Origin: Limosilactobacillus fastidiosus
GTDB taxonomy: Bacteria; Bacillota; Bacilli; Lactobacillales; Lactobacillaceae
DNA length: 51,312 nt
Direction of reading: 5' to 3'
NCBI RefSeq assembly: GCF_014145505.1
Contig: NZ_JACIUZ010000040.1
Location: forward strand, 1 to 51,312
Of the stretch, positions 19,167 through 27,575 are shown one piece after another. The notes under the pieces were generated by a model. That model had not been told where the DNA came from, made no database searches, and saw nothing but the letters and a program-made list of their open reading frames with translations. Both the position numbers and the translations under genes were made by a program. How positions within the stretch are numbered: position 1 is the first letter of the stretch; the number at the start of each line of letters is the position of its first letter.

Positions 19167-20351
19167 ATGCCAAAGTTAGATCAACAGCTTGTATCTGTTG
19201 TTAATCAACGGGTAGATGCCCTACCACCTGCCCAGATTCGCGCATTTGATGATGAAATTTCCGCAATTCCCGGAATTGTTAAGTTAACTCTAGGGGAGCC
19301 GGACTTTAATGTTCCTGACCATGTTAAACAGGCTGCCATTCGGAGTATTCAGGATAATGAATCTCATTATTCACCAAGTCGGGGAACTTTACCCCTCAGG
19401 AAAGCAATTAGCGAGTACATAAACAATACTCGTTCGGTTGACTATGATCCAGAAACGGAAGTGATTGTAACCGTTGGAGCAACCGAAGCGATTACCGCTA
19501 CAACTTTTGCGCTGTTGAATCCGGGCGACGAAGTCATTATCCCCACACCGATCTTTTCTCTATACTTCCCAAGTGTCTCCTTAACTGGTGCAACGCCGGT
19601 GAAGGTTGATACTTCAAATGATGGCTTTTTGTTGACGGCTGACCGGCTCGAAAAGATCTTAAAGCGGGGAGGAGATAAGGTTAAAGCAATTATCCTTAAC
19701 TACCCGAATAACCCAACAGGTCGGTCTTATTCCCATGATGAATTAATTGCACTAGCAACGGTGATCAAGAAACACCACCTCTTAGCAGTTGTCGATGAAA
19801 TTTATAGTGAATTAATTTACGATCAACCATTTACATCGTTAGCAACTCTTCTTCCTGAACAAACAGTTCTGATCAGTGGTTTATCAAAGTCGCATGCAAT
19901 GACTGGCTGGCGATTAGGTTATGTTGCCGCTCCTCAAGATGTAATTGACCAAATTTCAAAGATGCACTCATTTATGGTAACCGCACCAAATGATACTGCC
20001 CAAGCAGCTGCTTTAGAAGCTTTGACAAATGGCCTTGAAGATCCGGATAAGTTCAAGCAACAATACCAGAAGCGTCGGGATCAGTTAGCTAGTGCGATGA
20101 AAAAGATGGGCTTTGAAATCGCTGTTCCAGATGGTGCTTTCTATATCTTTGCGAAGATTCCGGAAGCCTTTGGTAAGGATGACTTTAAATTTGCCCGTGA
20201 ATTAGCTAATCAAGCAAAGGTCGGTGTAATTCCTGGACGAGCATTTGGCCCAGGCGGTGAAGGACATATCCGTCTTTCATACGCTGCTTCAGATGAAGAT
20301 ATTAAAACAGTGATTGATCGACTTAATTCCTTTATGGAACAGTTTAATTAG
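19167..20351 (+). CDS. patA: N-acetyl-LL-diaminopimelate aminotransferase (class I/II)
   Basis: 394 residues; a fold-type I PLP transaminase. It has LTLGEPDFNVP near the N-terminus, NYPNNPTG, VVDEIYSEL and the PLP-lysine motif SGLSKSHAMTGWRLGY, with the terminal GHIRLSYA arginine. The open frame reaches back into dapB, but ATG 19167 follows AGGAGGGAG. Its position in a dap operon with dapH and an M20 deacetylase supports the N-acetyl-DAP role; sequence alone would only say aspartate/aromatic aminotransferase. Confidence 0.9.
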   Translation: MPKLDQQLVSVVNQRVDALPPAQIRAFDDEISAIPGIVKLTLGEPDFNVPDHVKQAAIRSIQDNESHYSPSRGTLPLRKAISEYINNTRSVDYDPETEVIVTVGATEAITATTFALLNPGDEVIIPTPIFSLYFPSVSLTGATPVKVDTSNDGFLLTADRLEKILKRGGDKVKAIILNYPNNPTGRSYSHDELIALATVIKKHHLLAVVDEIYSELIYDQPFTSLATLLPEQTVLISGLSKSHAMTGWRLGYVAAPQDVIDQISKMHSFMVTAPNDTAQAAALEALTNGLEDPDKFKQQYQKRRDQLASAMKKMGFEIAVPDGAFYIFAKIPEAFGKDDFKFARELANQAKVGVIPGRAFGPGGEGHIRLSYAASDEDIKTVIDRLNSFMEQFN

Positions 20352-20370
20352 AGAGAAGATGACATTGATT

Positions 20371-21471
20371 ATGAAGGAAAAATTAAAAGTGGGGGTTATC
20401 GGTGCTACCGGAATGGTCGGTCAGCGTTATGTAACCCTTCTCACTAATCACCCGTGGTTTGAAGTAGTGGCTGTCGCAGCAAGTAAGCACAGTGCTGGAG
20501 AAAAATACGGTGATTCAGTAAAAGATCGGTGGAAGATGGGAGACACGCCAATTCCTGACGGGGTGAAGGACTTGACGATCTTGGACGCGGAAGATGTTGA
20601 TACAGTGGCTTCACAAGTCGACTTTATCTTTTCCGCAATTAACCTCGATAAGGCCGATACCCGGAAATTAGAGAATGAGTACGCAAAACATGAAATTCCA
20701 GTTGTTTCAAACAACAGTGCTCATCGTTGGACCCCAGACGTGCCAATGGTAGTGCCAGAAATCAACCCTGATCATATTGAAATTATTAAGGCACAACGGG
20801 AACGTCTAGGGACTCAACGGGGCTTTGTTGCAGTTAAGCCAAATTGTTCAATTCAAAGCTACACACCAGCGATTGCGGCTTGGCAAAAGTTTGAACCAAC
20901 CCAAGTATTGGCATGTACTTACCAAGCAATTTCCGGTGCCGGTAAGACTCTTGAAACGGCTCCAGAAATTCAAAATAATGTGATTCCCTATATTCCTGGG
21001 GAAGAAGCGAAGTCAGAAGACGAACCCCTTAAGGTCTTTGGTCATCTTGATCCAGAGAAGAAAAAAATTGTGAAGGCCCAATCACCAGTAATTACGAGTC
21101 AATGCTTGCGGGTTCCAGTTCTTTACGGTCATACGGTGGCAACCTTTGTTAACTTTAAGCAAAATCCAAGTAAGGAAGAGTTGATTAAGGCGCTCGAAGA
21201 GTATAGTGGGGTTCCCCAAGAATTAAAACTTCCAAGTGCGCCACGGCAATTTATTCAATATCTGAATGAGGATGATCGTCCTCAAGTTCGCTACGACGTC
21301 AACTTTGAACATGGGATGGGAATTTCAATCGGTCGTCTTCGCCCAGACAAGATTTTTGATTGGAAGTTTGTCGGTCTCTCCCATAATACTGCCCGAGGTG
21401 CCGCTGGTGGTGCGATTGAACTAGCAGAATTGTTAACCGCCAAGGGCTATATTTCATCTCTAAATAACTAG
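20371..21471 (+). CDS. asd: Aspartate-semialdehyde dehydrogenase
   Basis: About 366 residues; makes aspartate semialdehyde from aspartyl phosphate with NADPH. The N-terminal GVIGATGMVGQR motif, the catalytic Cys in KPNCSIQSYTPAI and the GHTVATFVNF histidine region are visible. The alternative ATG at 20359 abuts GAGAGAAG and is less likely; spacing to 20371 is 12 nt, so the start is uncertain by four residues. Last gene of the riboswitch operon, followed by a terminator. Confidence 0.94.
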   Translation: MKEKLKVGVIGATGMVGQRYVTLLTNHPWFEVVAVAASKHSAGEKYGDSVKDRWKMGDTPIPDGVKDLTILDAEDVDTVASQVDFIFSAINLDKADTRKLENEYAKHEIPVVSNNSAHRWTPDVPMVVPEINPDHIEIIKAQRERLGTQRGFVAVKPNCSIQSYTPAIAAWQKFEPTQVLACTYQAISGAGKTLETAPEIQNNVIPYIPGEEAKSEDEPLKVFGHLDPEKKKIVKAQSPVITSQCLRVPVLYGHTVATFVNFKQNPSKEELIKALEEYSGVPQELKLPSAPRQFIQYLNEDDRPQVRYDVNFEHGMGISIGRLRPDKIFDWKFVGLSHNTARGAAGGAIELAELLTAKGYISSLNN

Positions 21472-21479
21472 ATAATAAA

Positions 21480-21528
21480 AAATGCTCTTTAGACTAGTGC
21501 AATGCTAGCCTAAAGAGCATTTATTTTT
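21480..21528. terminator. Bidirectional terminator between asd and pepN
   Basis: A 13-bp perfect stem (21480-21492 with 21510-21522) with a small inner CTAG/CTAG pairing; T-rich on the right and A-rich on the left, so it can end both convergent genes. Confidence 0.88.
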
Positions 21529-21542
21529 ATAGAATTAAAATT

Positions 21543-24077
21543 TTAAGCAGTTACCTGATTAAGAGCCTTAACAACTGCCTCTTTTTCGGCTTGAATCAAG
21601 TTGACTTTTCCTTCAATTACCTTAATATCCATGGTGATTTCCCGAGTCAATCCAGGGGTATTAATCTTTGGTTCAAAGAAATGCTTGAATTCTGCTAACC
21701 GAGCAGGCGTATGGAAGATATTAGCAGTAACGGTGATGTAGGTTGCAAATTCCATATCACCACCAACGGTCTTTTCAAGCCAATCCCAGTCGTTACGAAT
21801 CCAATCCCAGGCAGCTTGTTGACCATCATTATTAGCGAGGACGTTCCGGTACCAGCCACGAAGATCCTGTGGCTTAATAGTATCGGCATTTTCAAATTCA
21901 GCGATTAACTCAGTAATTAGTGAATGATCTGTTGTGCTGGTAATTGCTCCGTTGAGATCTCCCTTATAGCTGGCATCAGTTGTTTCACGATAATCTTCTA
22001 ATAATTTTGTGAAGAGGTCTTTACTTCCGTAGTGCTTAACCTCATTTCGAAGTATCAGTGGCCGAATGTCGGCGGGCAGCTTTTCTAACTGAGCATCGTT
22101 CTTAGTAAAGATTTCGTGAGCAGTTTCGATAGCATCCTTATTTTCGGCGTAAAGGGCAGCGTTTAAGACGATTGGTCGGGTCAATTGGTCATCATTTGAC
22201 TCGGCAGGTTGGGGTTGCCAACCAAGACGTTGAACCTGCTTTGTACTTAGTTGATCAACAAATTGTTTGAGAGCTTTTTCTTCATCGCTATCTGGAGTAA
22301 CAAATTGTTTTAGCTTATTCACGATTGCATAAAGGGCAGTATTAACAATTTCAGAATGACTATCAGCAAACTGCGGTAAGAGCGGGATAATCTCCGCATA
22401 GGATAGTTGTTGACCGTCAGCTAAGAGACGAAAATCTTGGAGTAATTGGCGCTGGTCGATGGCGTTGAGTTCATCAAGGTGGTCGAGAAGATCATCCATC
22501 AAGGTTTGATCATACTTAACGATGAAGTGAGAATTGTTTCCAACATTAAGTCTGAATGGCTTATCATTTTCTTGCCGTAATTTTTGGTAATCACCAAGGT
22601 TTATTGTTTGCTCCTTCATGATTTGTGGGGCAACTTCATAGTTAGCGTTTAGTGGAATTTGCCATAAGCGGCCTGCATCTTGACCATCACCAATAAAGAA
22701 TTGTTTTTGGCTTAGTTGTAGTTGACCATCAACAATTTTAGCTTCAACAACTGGATAGCCAGGCTGTTCCAGCCACGACTTCATAATGGTTCCAATGTCA
22801 AGGTGTGACTCTTTTCCCAGAGCATCCCAAAGATCGGCCCCAGTAGCGTTATGGTATTTATGGGCTTCGAAGTAGTTTTTAAGTCCCTTCCGTAATGCAT
22901 CGTCCCCGATAAGTGCCCGAACCATTACTAACATCCGGGCCCCTTTAGCATAGACGATAGCTCCATCAAAGAGGGCATCGATTTCAGCGGGGTTATTGAC
23001 TTGGACGTGCACAGATTGAACACCGTCAGTAGCATCACGCTGAAGGGCCATTGGAGCTTCAGAAGTTTGAAAGAGTTCCCAAATCTTCCATTCTGGGTGG
23101 ATGGCATCGACCGCCACGTATTCCATCATGTTAGCAAAACTCTCGTTTAACCATAGATCGTCCCACCATTTCATTGTGACCAGATCACCAAACCATTGGT
23201 GAGCTAATTCGTGGGTGATTACGGTAGCAACCAGACGCTTCATGTCCAGTGAAGTGTTATCGGGATCAAGCAGGAGGTATGCTTCACGGTAAGTTACTAA
23301 GCCCCAATTCTCCATTGCACCGGCAGAAAAGTCAGGAAGTGCTAATTGCCATGAATGAGGAAGTGGGTATGGAGTTTGGTAGAACTTTTCGTAAAATTCA
23401 ATTGCCTTTTTAGCAATTCCTAAGGCAAAATCGAGTTCCTTGGGCTGATGAGCCTTTGTTGCAAAGACACCGACTTCAACACCGCTTTCGGTTGTGGTCT
23501 TCTTAGATTGGAGTTCTCCAAAAGCAAAGGCAACCAGGTAGGTCGACATCCGGACGGTTGGTTGGAAGTAATGAACACCATCTGAAACATGATCTTCAGG
23601 CATGTTGGCAATGATGGTTTCACCAGGGTGTTCATCGAATTTAATTGCCAGACTAAATGTAGCTTTTGCTTCAGGTTCATCAACGGACGGAAAGGCTTGG
23701 CGAGCAAAAGTTGTTTCGAATTGGGTACCGATAATTTGTTTCTTTTCGCCGTTTACCTTGTAATATGATGGGTAAATTCCCATCATGGTATCAGTAAGTG
23801 GGGCGGAGTAGTCAATGGTTAATGTATTTTCACCGGTTTCTGGTACTGTGATGTTAATCGTTTCTGCTTCATTATCAACTGTGAATGGAACATCCTTTCC
23901 CGCAACTTTAACAGATGAAACAGTCAAAAACTTTTGATTAACACTAATTTGCCGTTCACTGGCGTTTCCAGTAATGGTTGTCTTCCCAGTAATGGTCTTC
24001 TTTTCCCGATTGATATCAAGGAAAATCTCATAATGAGAAGGCTGAAATTTTTCGTAAAGACGCTTTATTGTTGACAT
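21543..24077 (-). CDS. pepN: Aminopeptidase N (M1 family)
   Basis: 844 residues, the usual length for the cytoplasmic lysyl aminopeptidase of lactic acid bacteria, which trims imported peptides. The exopeptidase motif GAMENWG starts at 253, the zinc site is HELAH (289-293) and the third ligand E312 lies in NESF. The C-terminal ERAP1-like helical domain is complete. It starts at ATG 24077; no N-terminal signal peptide. Convergent with the lysine operon. Confidence 0.96.
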   Translation of the reverse strand: MSTIKRLYEKFQPSHYEIFLDINREKKTITGKTTITGNASERQISVNQKFLTVSSVKVAGKDVPFTVDNEAETINITVPETGENTLTIDYSAPLTDTMMGIYPSYYKVNGEKKQIIGTQFETTFARQAFPSVDEPEAKATFSLAIKFDEHPGETIIANMPEDHVSDGVHYFQPTVRMSTYLVAFAFGELQSKKTTTESGVEVGVFATKAHQPKELDFALGIAKKAIEFYEKFYQTPYPLPHSWQLALPDFSAGAMENWGLVTYREAYLLLDPDNTSLDMKRLVATVITHELAHQWFGDLVTMKWWDDLWLNESFANMMEYVAVDAIHPEWKIWELFQTSEAPMALQRDATDGVQSVHVQVNNPAEIDALFDGAIVYAKGARMLVMVRALIGDDALRKGLKNYFEAHKYHNATGADLWDALGKESHLDIGTIMKSWLEQPGYPVVEAKIVDGQLQLSQKQFFIGDGQDAGRLWQIPLNANYEVAPQIMKEQTINLGDYQKLRQENDKPFRLNVGNNSHFIVKYDQTLMDDLLDHLDELNAIDQRQLLQDFRLLADGQQLSYAEIIPLLPQFADSHSEIVNTALYAIVNKLKQFVTPDSDEEKALKQFVDQLSTKQVQRLGWQPQPAESNDDQLTRPIVLNAALYAENKDAIETAHEIFTKNDAQLEKLPADIRPLILRNEVKHYGSKDLFTKLLEDYRETTDASYKGDLNGAITSTTDHSLITELIAEFENADTIKPQDLRGWYRNVLANNDGQQAAWDWIRNDWDWLEKTVGGDMEFATYITVTANIFHTPARLAEFKHFFEPKINTPGLTREITMDIKVIEGKVNLIQAEKEAVVKALNQVTA

Positions 24078-24178
24078 AAATTCACCAATCCTTTACTAAT
24101 TTCTTTAGTATATACTTTGATATTATACCTTAACTTAGCTTTTAGCTGAATTGAAAAATTGCTATAATAGTGGGCGAT

Positions 24179-24568
24179 TCACTCAAGCCTTTGCAGAGCT
24201 TGATTAGCTAGGTTGTGCGCACCATGATTATCTCGTTCACTGACCCACTGTGTAACAACAGTTGAAAACTGACTGAGTAATTGATTAAGGGCCATTAATT
24301 GTGATTGGTAATGTTTCGTATAATTTTTACCAATCGCGTCGCTTAACAGTCGACTATCGGTATAGAATAAAACTGTTTCGTTATGATTATAATGTTTAAC
24401 TAAGTATTGAAAACCAGCGATTGCAGCCGCAAACTCACCCTCGTGATTGGTGGCAGAGTCAAGTGCTTGTGATAATTGTTGCTGGTGGTGCTGATCAATA
24501 ATTAATATCCCGAGTCCGGTTGGCCCAGGATTTCCCTTAGTGGCAGCATCAGTATAGATTTTAATCAT
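24179..24568 (-). CDS. RNase HI-like protein
   Basis: 129 residues of the RNase H fold, beginning IYTDAATKGNPGP. The catalytic acids D7, E45 and D71 (FYTDSRLL) are visible; the position of the fourth acid in the usual ADxLA motif is H118 (AHNLANQAL), a variant seen in the YpeP-like RNase HI branch. It probably cleaves RNA-DNA hybrids, but the altered residue leaves activity uncertain. It is transcribed divergently from ebsA with a very short shared upstream region. Confidence 0.85.
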   Translation of the reverse strand: MIKIYTDAATKGNPGPTGLGILIIDQHHQQQLSQALDSATNHEGEFAAAIAGFQYLVKHYNHNETVLFYTDSRLLSDAIGKNYTKHYQSQLMALNQLLSQFSTVVTQWVSERDNHGAHNLANQALQRLE

Positions 24569-24604
24569 TTGAATGATTCACCTCATTTTGAAAGGAATGT
24601 TTTT

Positions 24605-24997
24605 ATGGAAGAAGAAACTCGTTATTTTTATCAACCCAATCTAACTACTACTATTATTAGCTGGTGTTGGACTTTTTTAATTTTTATTGCGGGACTAGTT
24701 ATCTGGTTGGAGATTACCCATTTTCAATGGTTAACAGCGTTGCTCTTTTTGTTATTTATTATTGTAACGCTTTTAGGGATTTTTCGGCGAACCGTTGTAA
24801 TTACTCCTAGCAAAATGATCTTTAGTCGGATTTTGCAGAAAGATTACCTGATGATTCCCCTAGTTGATATTCGTCAGCCACGATTTACGAAGCATACTGT
24901 TTCATTTACCGTCAATGGAGAAGTCTTTAATTTTGCCTTTTCTACAAAGGCAATTCGGCGACTTAAATTAGCATTGGATCACTTGAAGGAGGGATAG
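24605..24997 (+). CDS. ebsA: EbsA family membrane protein
   Basis: About 130 residues. Two hydrophobic segments (about 17-38 and 45-63 from the chosen start) are followed by a small beta-rich domain resembling bacterial PH domains (TPSKMIFSRILQKDY, then FAFSTKAIRRLK). It matches the EbsA proteins found beside RNase HI and lspA in lactobacilli; the role is poorly known. ATG 24605 has GAAAGGA upstream, better than the ATG at 24569. It leads the ebsA-lspA-rluD cluster. Confidence 0.75.
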   Translation: MEEETRYFYQPNLTTTIISWCWTFLIFIAGLVIWLEITHFQWLTALLFLLFIIVTLLGIFRRTVVITPSKMIFSRILQKDYLMIPLVDIRQPRFTKHTVSFTVNGEVFNFAFSTKAIRRLKLALDHLKEG

Positions 24998-24999
24998 GC

Positions 25000-25452
25000 A
25001 TGTTCGTGTTTGGCTACCTTTTATTGGTGCTAGTGCTGATTTGTCTGGATCAGTGGTTGAAAATTTGGGTTACCACTAATATTGCGTTAAATCATAGTCA
25101 GCATTTTATTCCCGGATTAATGAACTTAACGAACCTTCATAATTATGGTGCTGCTTGGAGTATGTTTCAGGGACAGCAGCTTTTCTTTGATATTGTAACC
25201 ATTGTCGTTATTGGGGGAGTTGGTTATTGTTTCTGGCGTTTCCGCAATCGTCACGAGATTTTACTATGCTTGAGCTTGATCCTTGCTGGAGCAATTGGTA
25301 ATTTCATAGATCGCCTGCTTCAAGGATATGTGGTTGATATGTTTGAGTTCTTACCGGTTAATTTCCCGGTATTTAACGTGGCGGATATGTGCTTAACTGT
25401 TGGTGTAATTTTACTAATCATTATTGTACTTCGTGAGGATGAGGAAAAGTGA
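25000..25452 (+). CDS. lspA: Lipoprotein signal peptidase II
   Basis: 150 residues with four transmembrane segments; cleaves prolipoprotein signal peptides. The catalytic aspartates are D113 (VVDMFEF, after GNFIDR) and D129 (FNVADM). It begins 3 nt after ebsA with AGGAGGG, and its end overlaps the rluD start by 4 nt (GTGA). Confidence 0.95.
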   Translation: MFVFGYLLLVLVLICLDQWLKIWVTTNIALNHSQHFIPGLMNLTNLHNYGAAWSMFQGQQLFFDIVTIVVIGGVGYCFWRFRNRHEILLCLSLILAGAIGNFIDRLLQGYVVDMFEFLPVNFPVFNVADMCLTVGVILLIIIVLREDEEK

Positions 25453-26366
25453 CAGACAGATTAAATTTAACGATTGATTCATCGATGACTGGGCGGATCG
25501 ATAAGGAGTTAGCTCATCATCTAACTGACGTTTCTCGCTCGCAATTACACAAGTGGATTGAAGACGGAAACGTCACGGTTAACGGTGCTTCAGTTAAACC
25601 GAAGTATAAATTAGTTGTTGGCGATGAAGTGGTGGTTCAGCCTGAAAATCCACAAAAGATTGATCTGGAGCCTGAGAACATCCCTTTAGATATTGTTTAT
25701 GAGGATGAGGATGTGATTGTTGTGAATAAGCCTCAGGGGATGGTCGTTCACCCCGCCCCTGGTCATCCCAACCATACCTTAGTTAATGCTTTACTCTATC
25801 ATTCACCATTATCAACAATTAATGGTGAGTTTCGGCCCGGAATTGTTCATCGGATTGATAAGGATACATCGGGACTTTTGATGGTTGCCAAAAACGATCG
25901 CGCTCACCGCTCACTGGCGGCGCAATTGAAGGCAAAAACAAACCAGCGGGAATATATCGCCCTTGTTCATGGGGTGATTAAGGAAGATCGGGGAACGATT
26001 GATGCTCCTTTAGGGCGTTCAAAAAAAGATCGTAAAAAACAGGCAGTCGTTGAAGGTGGACGCCATGCTGTGACCAATTTTAAGGTTTTGGAACGGTTTA
26101 CTCACTACACGCTTGTTAGTTGCCAATTAGAAACTGGTCGAACCCACCAGATACGGGTTCACATGAAATACATTGGTCACCCTTTGGCAGGAGATCCATT
26201 ATATGGTCCGCGAAAGACCCTTCCAGGTAATGGTCAGTACCTTCATGCACGTCTGCTGGGCTTCAAGCATCCCCGGACTGGAGAACAAATGAGTTTTACG
26301 TCAGATCTCCCAGACTATTTTCAAAAAATGATTGATCACCTAGAAAAAAACGATCGACCATCATAG
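25449..26366 (+). CDS. rluD: RluD-type 23S rRNA pseudouridine synthase
   Basis: 305 residues. An N-terminal S4 RNA-binding domain (about 15-75) precedes the RluA-family catalytic domain with HRIDKDTSGL (catalytic Asp 139) and the GRTHQIRVH motif. It uses a GTG start overlapping the lspA stop. In Bacillus and other lactobacilli the lspA-rluD pair lies directly upstream of the pyr operon, which matters for the carAB-like genes that follow. Confidence 0.94.
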   Translation: MTDRLNLTIDSSMTGRIDKELAHHLTDVSRSQLHKWIEDGNVTVNGASVKPKYKLVVGDEVVVQPENPQKIDLEPENIPLDIVYEDEDVIVVNKPQGMVVHPAPGHPNHTLVNALLYHSPLSTINGEFRPGIVHRIDKDTSGLLMVAKNDRAHRSLAAQLKAKTNQREYIALVHGVIKEDRGTIDAPLGRSKKDRKKQAVVEGGRHAVTNFKVLERFTHYTLVSCQLETGRTHQIRVHMKYIGHPLAGDPLYGPRKTLPGNGQYLHARLLGFKHPRTGEQMSFTSDLPDYFQKMIDHLEKNDRPS

Positions 26367-26374
26367 TACAAGGT

Positions 26375-26413
26375 AAAAGCATAGTAATTTACTTTAAATT
26401 ACTATGCTTTTTT
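26375..26413 (+). terminator. Intrinsic terminator after rluD
   Basis: A 17-bp stem (26375-26391 with 26395-26411) and a 3-nt loop, ending in a T run. Confidence 0.9.
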
Positions 26414-26426
26414 AATTAATATTGCT

Positions 26427-26454
26427 TTGAAACGCTTCTGATCATTTATATAAT
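26427..26454 (+). promoter_or_regulatory. Promoter of the carA/carB-like pair
   Basis: TTGAAA (26427-26432), a 16-nt spacer and TATAAT (26449-26454), giving a leader of about 30 nt. There is no room for a PyrR attenuator, unlike typical pyr operons. Confidence 0.7.
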
Positions 26455-26492
26455 AGTTAGGGAAATAGATGCGGTGAAAAGGAGTGAACGCT

Positions 26493-27575
26493 GTGGCAGC
26501 ACGCTACCTAATTTTTGAAGATGGGACCACCTTTGCTGGAGATGGCTTTGGTTCACCAGCAGTGACCTTTGGTGAAGTGGTTTTTAATACAAGCATGACG
26601 GGTTATCAGGAGATTATTACTAATCAGGTTTATGATAATCAAATTGTAACTTTTACTCAGCCAATTATTGGGGGATACGGGATCCAACGAAATATTTATG
26701 AATCAATTGTCCCTACAATTAAAGGAGTAATTGTTCGTTCACTCTCGAACGTTGCGACAGATAATATTCGACGATTAACTCTTGATCAATACTTGAAACA
26801 AATGAATATTCCGGGAATCACAAATATTGATACCAGAGCGATTACCCACAAACTTCGTGATGCTGGTAAACCGCTTAAGGGGAGTATTGTTCCGGTGCCG
26901 GATGATCACGCGTTTGATCAACTTCACGCGACTGTTTTAACCAACCAGCAGGTAGCGCAGGTTTCTACTCCTAAACCATACCCCAATCCTGGTGTGGGGA
27001 TGAGTGTTGTGGTGGTTGACTTTGGGTTGAAAAACGGGATTTTACGGGAACTAAGTCGGCGAAAATGTAACGTAACTGTATTACCGTATAACGCATCAGC
27101 TGATGAAATTTTACGCCTTGATCCTGATGGGGTAGTTCTTTCTAGTGGACCGGGAGATCCCCATTATGTAAAGTCATCAGTCCTTGAAATGATCCGCAAA
27201 GTCCAAGAACAGGTTCCATTGTTTGGAATCGGTCTAGGTCATGAGCTGTTTGCCTTAGCCAACGGGGCACAGGTGATTCCTTTGGGCGTAGAGCATCATG
27301 GGATGAACCACCCCATTAAAGAAATCATTACCAATCATATTGTGTATGCTAATCAGTCAGAGGGGTATACGGTTGATTGGAGCACGGTTGATCGTTCAAA
27401 GTTATTCGTTACCTATACTGATATGATTGATAGCAGTGTTCAGGGCTTACGTCATCGTCAGCATCCAGCATTTTCCGTTCAGTTTTTCCCAGACGGCGCC
27501 CCTGGTCCAGATGAGACTGACGGTTTATTTGATGAATTTATCGATACGATGAAGCGGAAGGAGGAACGGCGGTAG
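26493..27575 (+). CDS. Degenerate carbamoyl-phosphate synthase small subunit (CarA-like, no glutaminase triad)
   Basis: About 360 residues, normal CarA length. The N-terminal CPSase_sm_chain domain is well kept (FGEVVFNTSMTGYQEI, NIDTRAITHKLR). The class I amidotransferase domain keeps SSGPGDP and HHGMNHPI, but all three catalytic positions have changed: the nucleophile Cys of GICLGH is Gly (FGIGLGHE, residue 250 counted from GTG 26484), the His of YHPEA is Phe335 and its Glu partner is Asp337. GTG 26493, 8 nt after GGAG, is the likely start. It should not hydrolyse glutamine. The frame is intact and its stop overlaps the carB-like start. A non-catalytic or repurposed protein is inferred. Confidence 0.85.
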   Translation: MAARYLIFEDGTTFAGDGFGSPAVTFGEVVFNTSMTGYQEIITNQVYDNQIVTFTQPIIGGYGIQRNIYESIVPTIKGVIVRSLSNVATDNIRRLTLDQYLKQMNIPGITNIDTRAITHKLRDAGKPLKGSIVPVPDDHAFDQLHATVLTNQQVAQVSTPKPYPNPGVGMSVVVVDFGLKNGILRELSRRKCNVTVLPYNASADEILRLDPDGVVLSSGPGDPHYVKSSVLEMIRKVQEQVPLFGIGLGHELFALANGAQVIPLGVEHHGMNHPIKEIITNHIVYANQSEGYTVDWSTVDRSKLFVTYTDMIDSSVQGLRHRQHPAFSVQFFPDGAPGPDETDGLFDEFIDTMKRKEERR

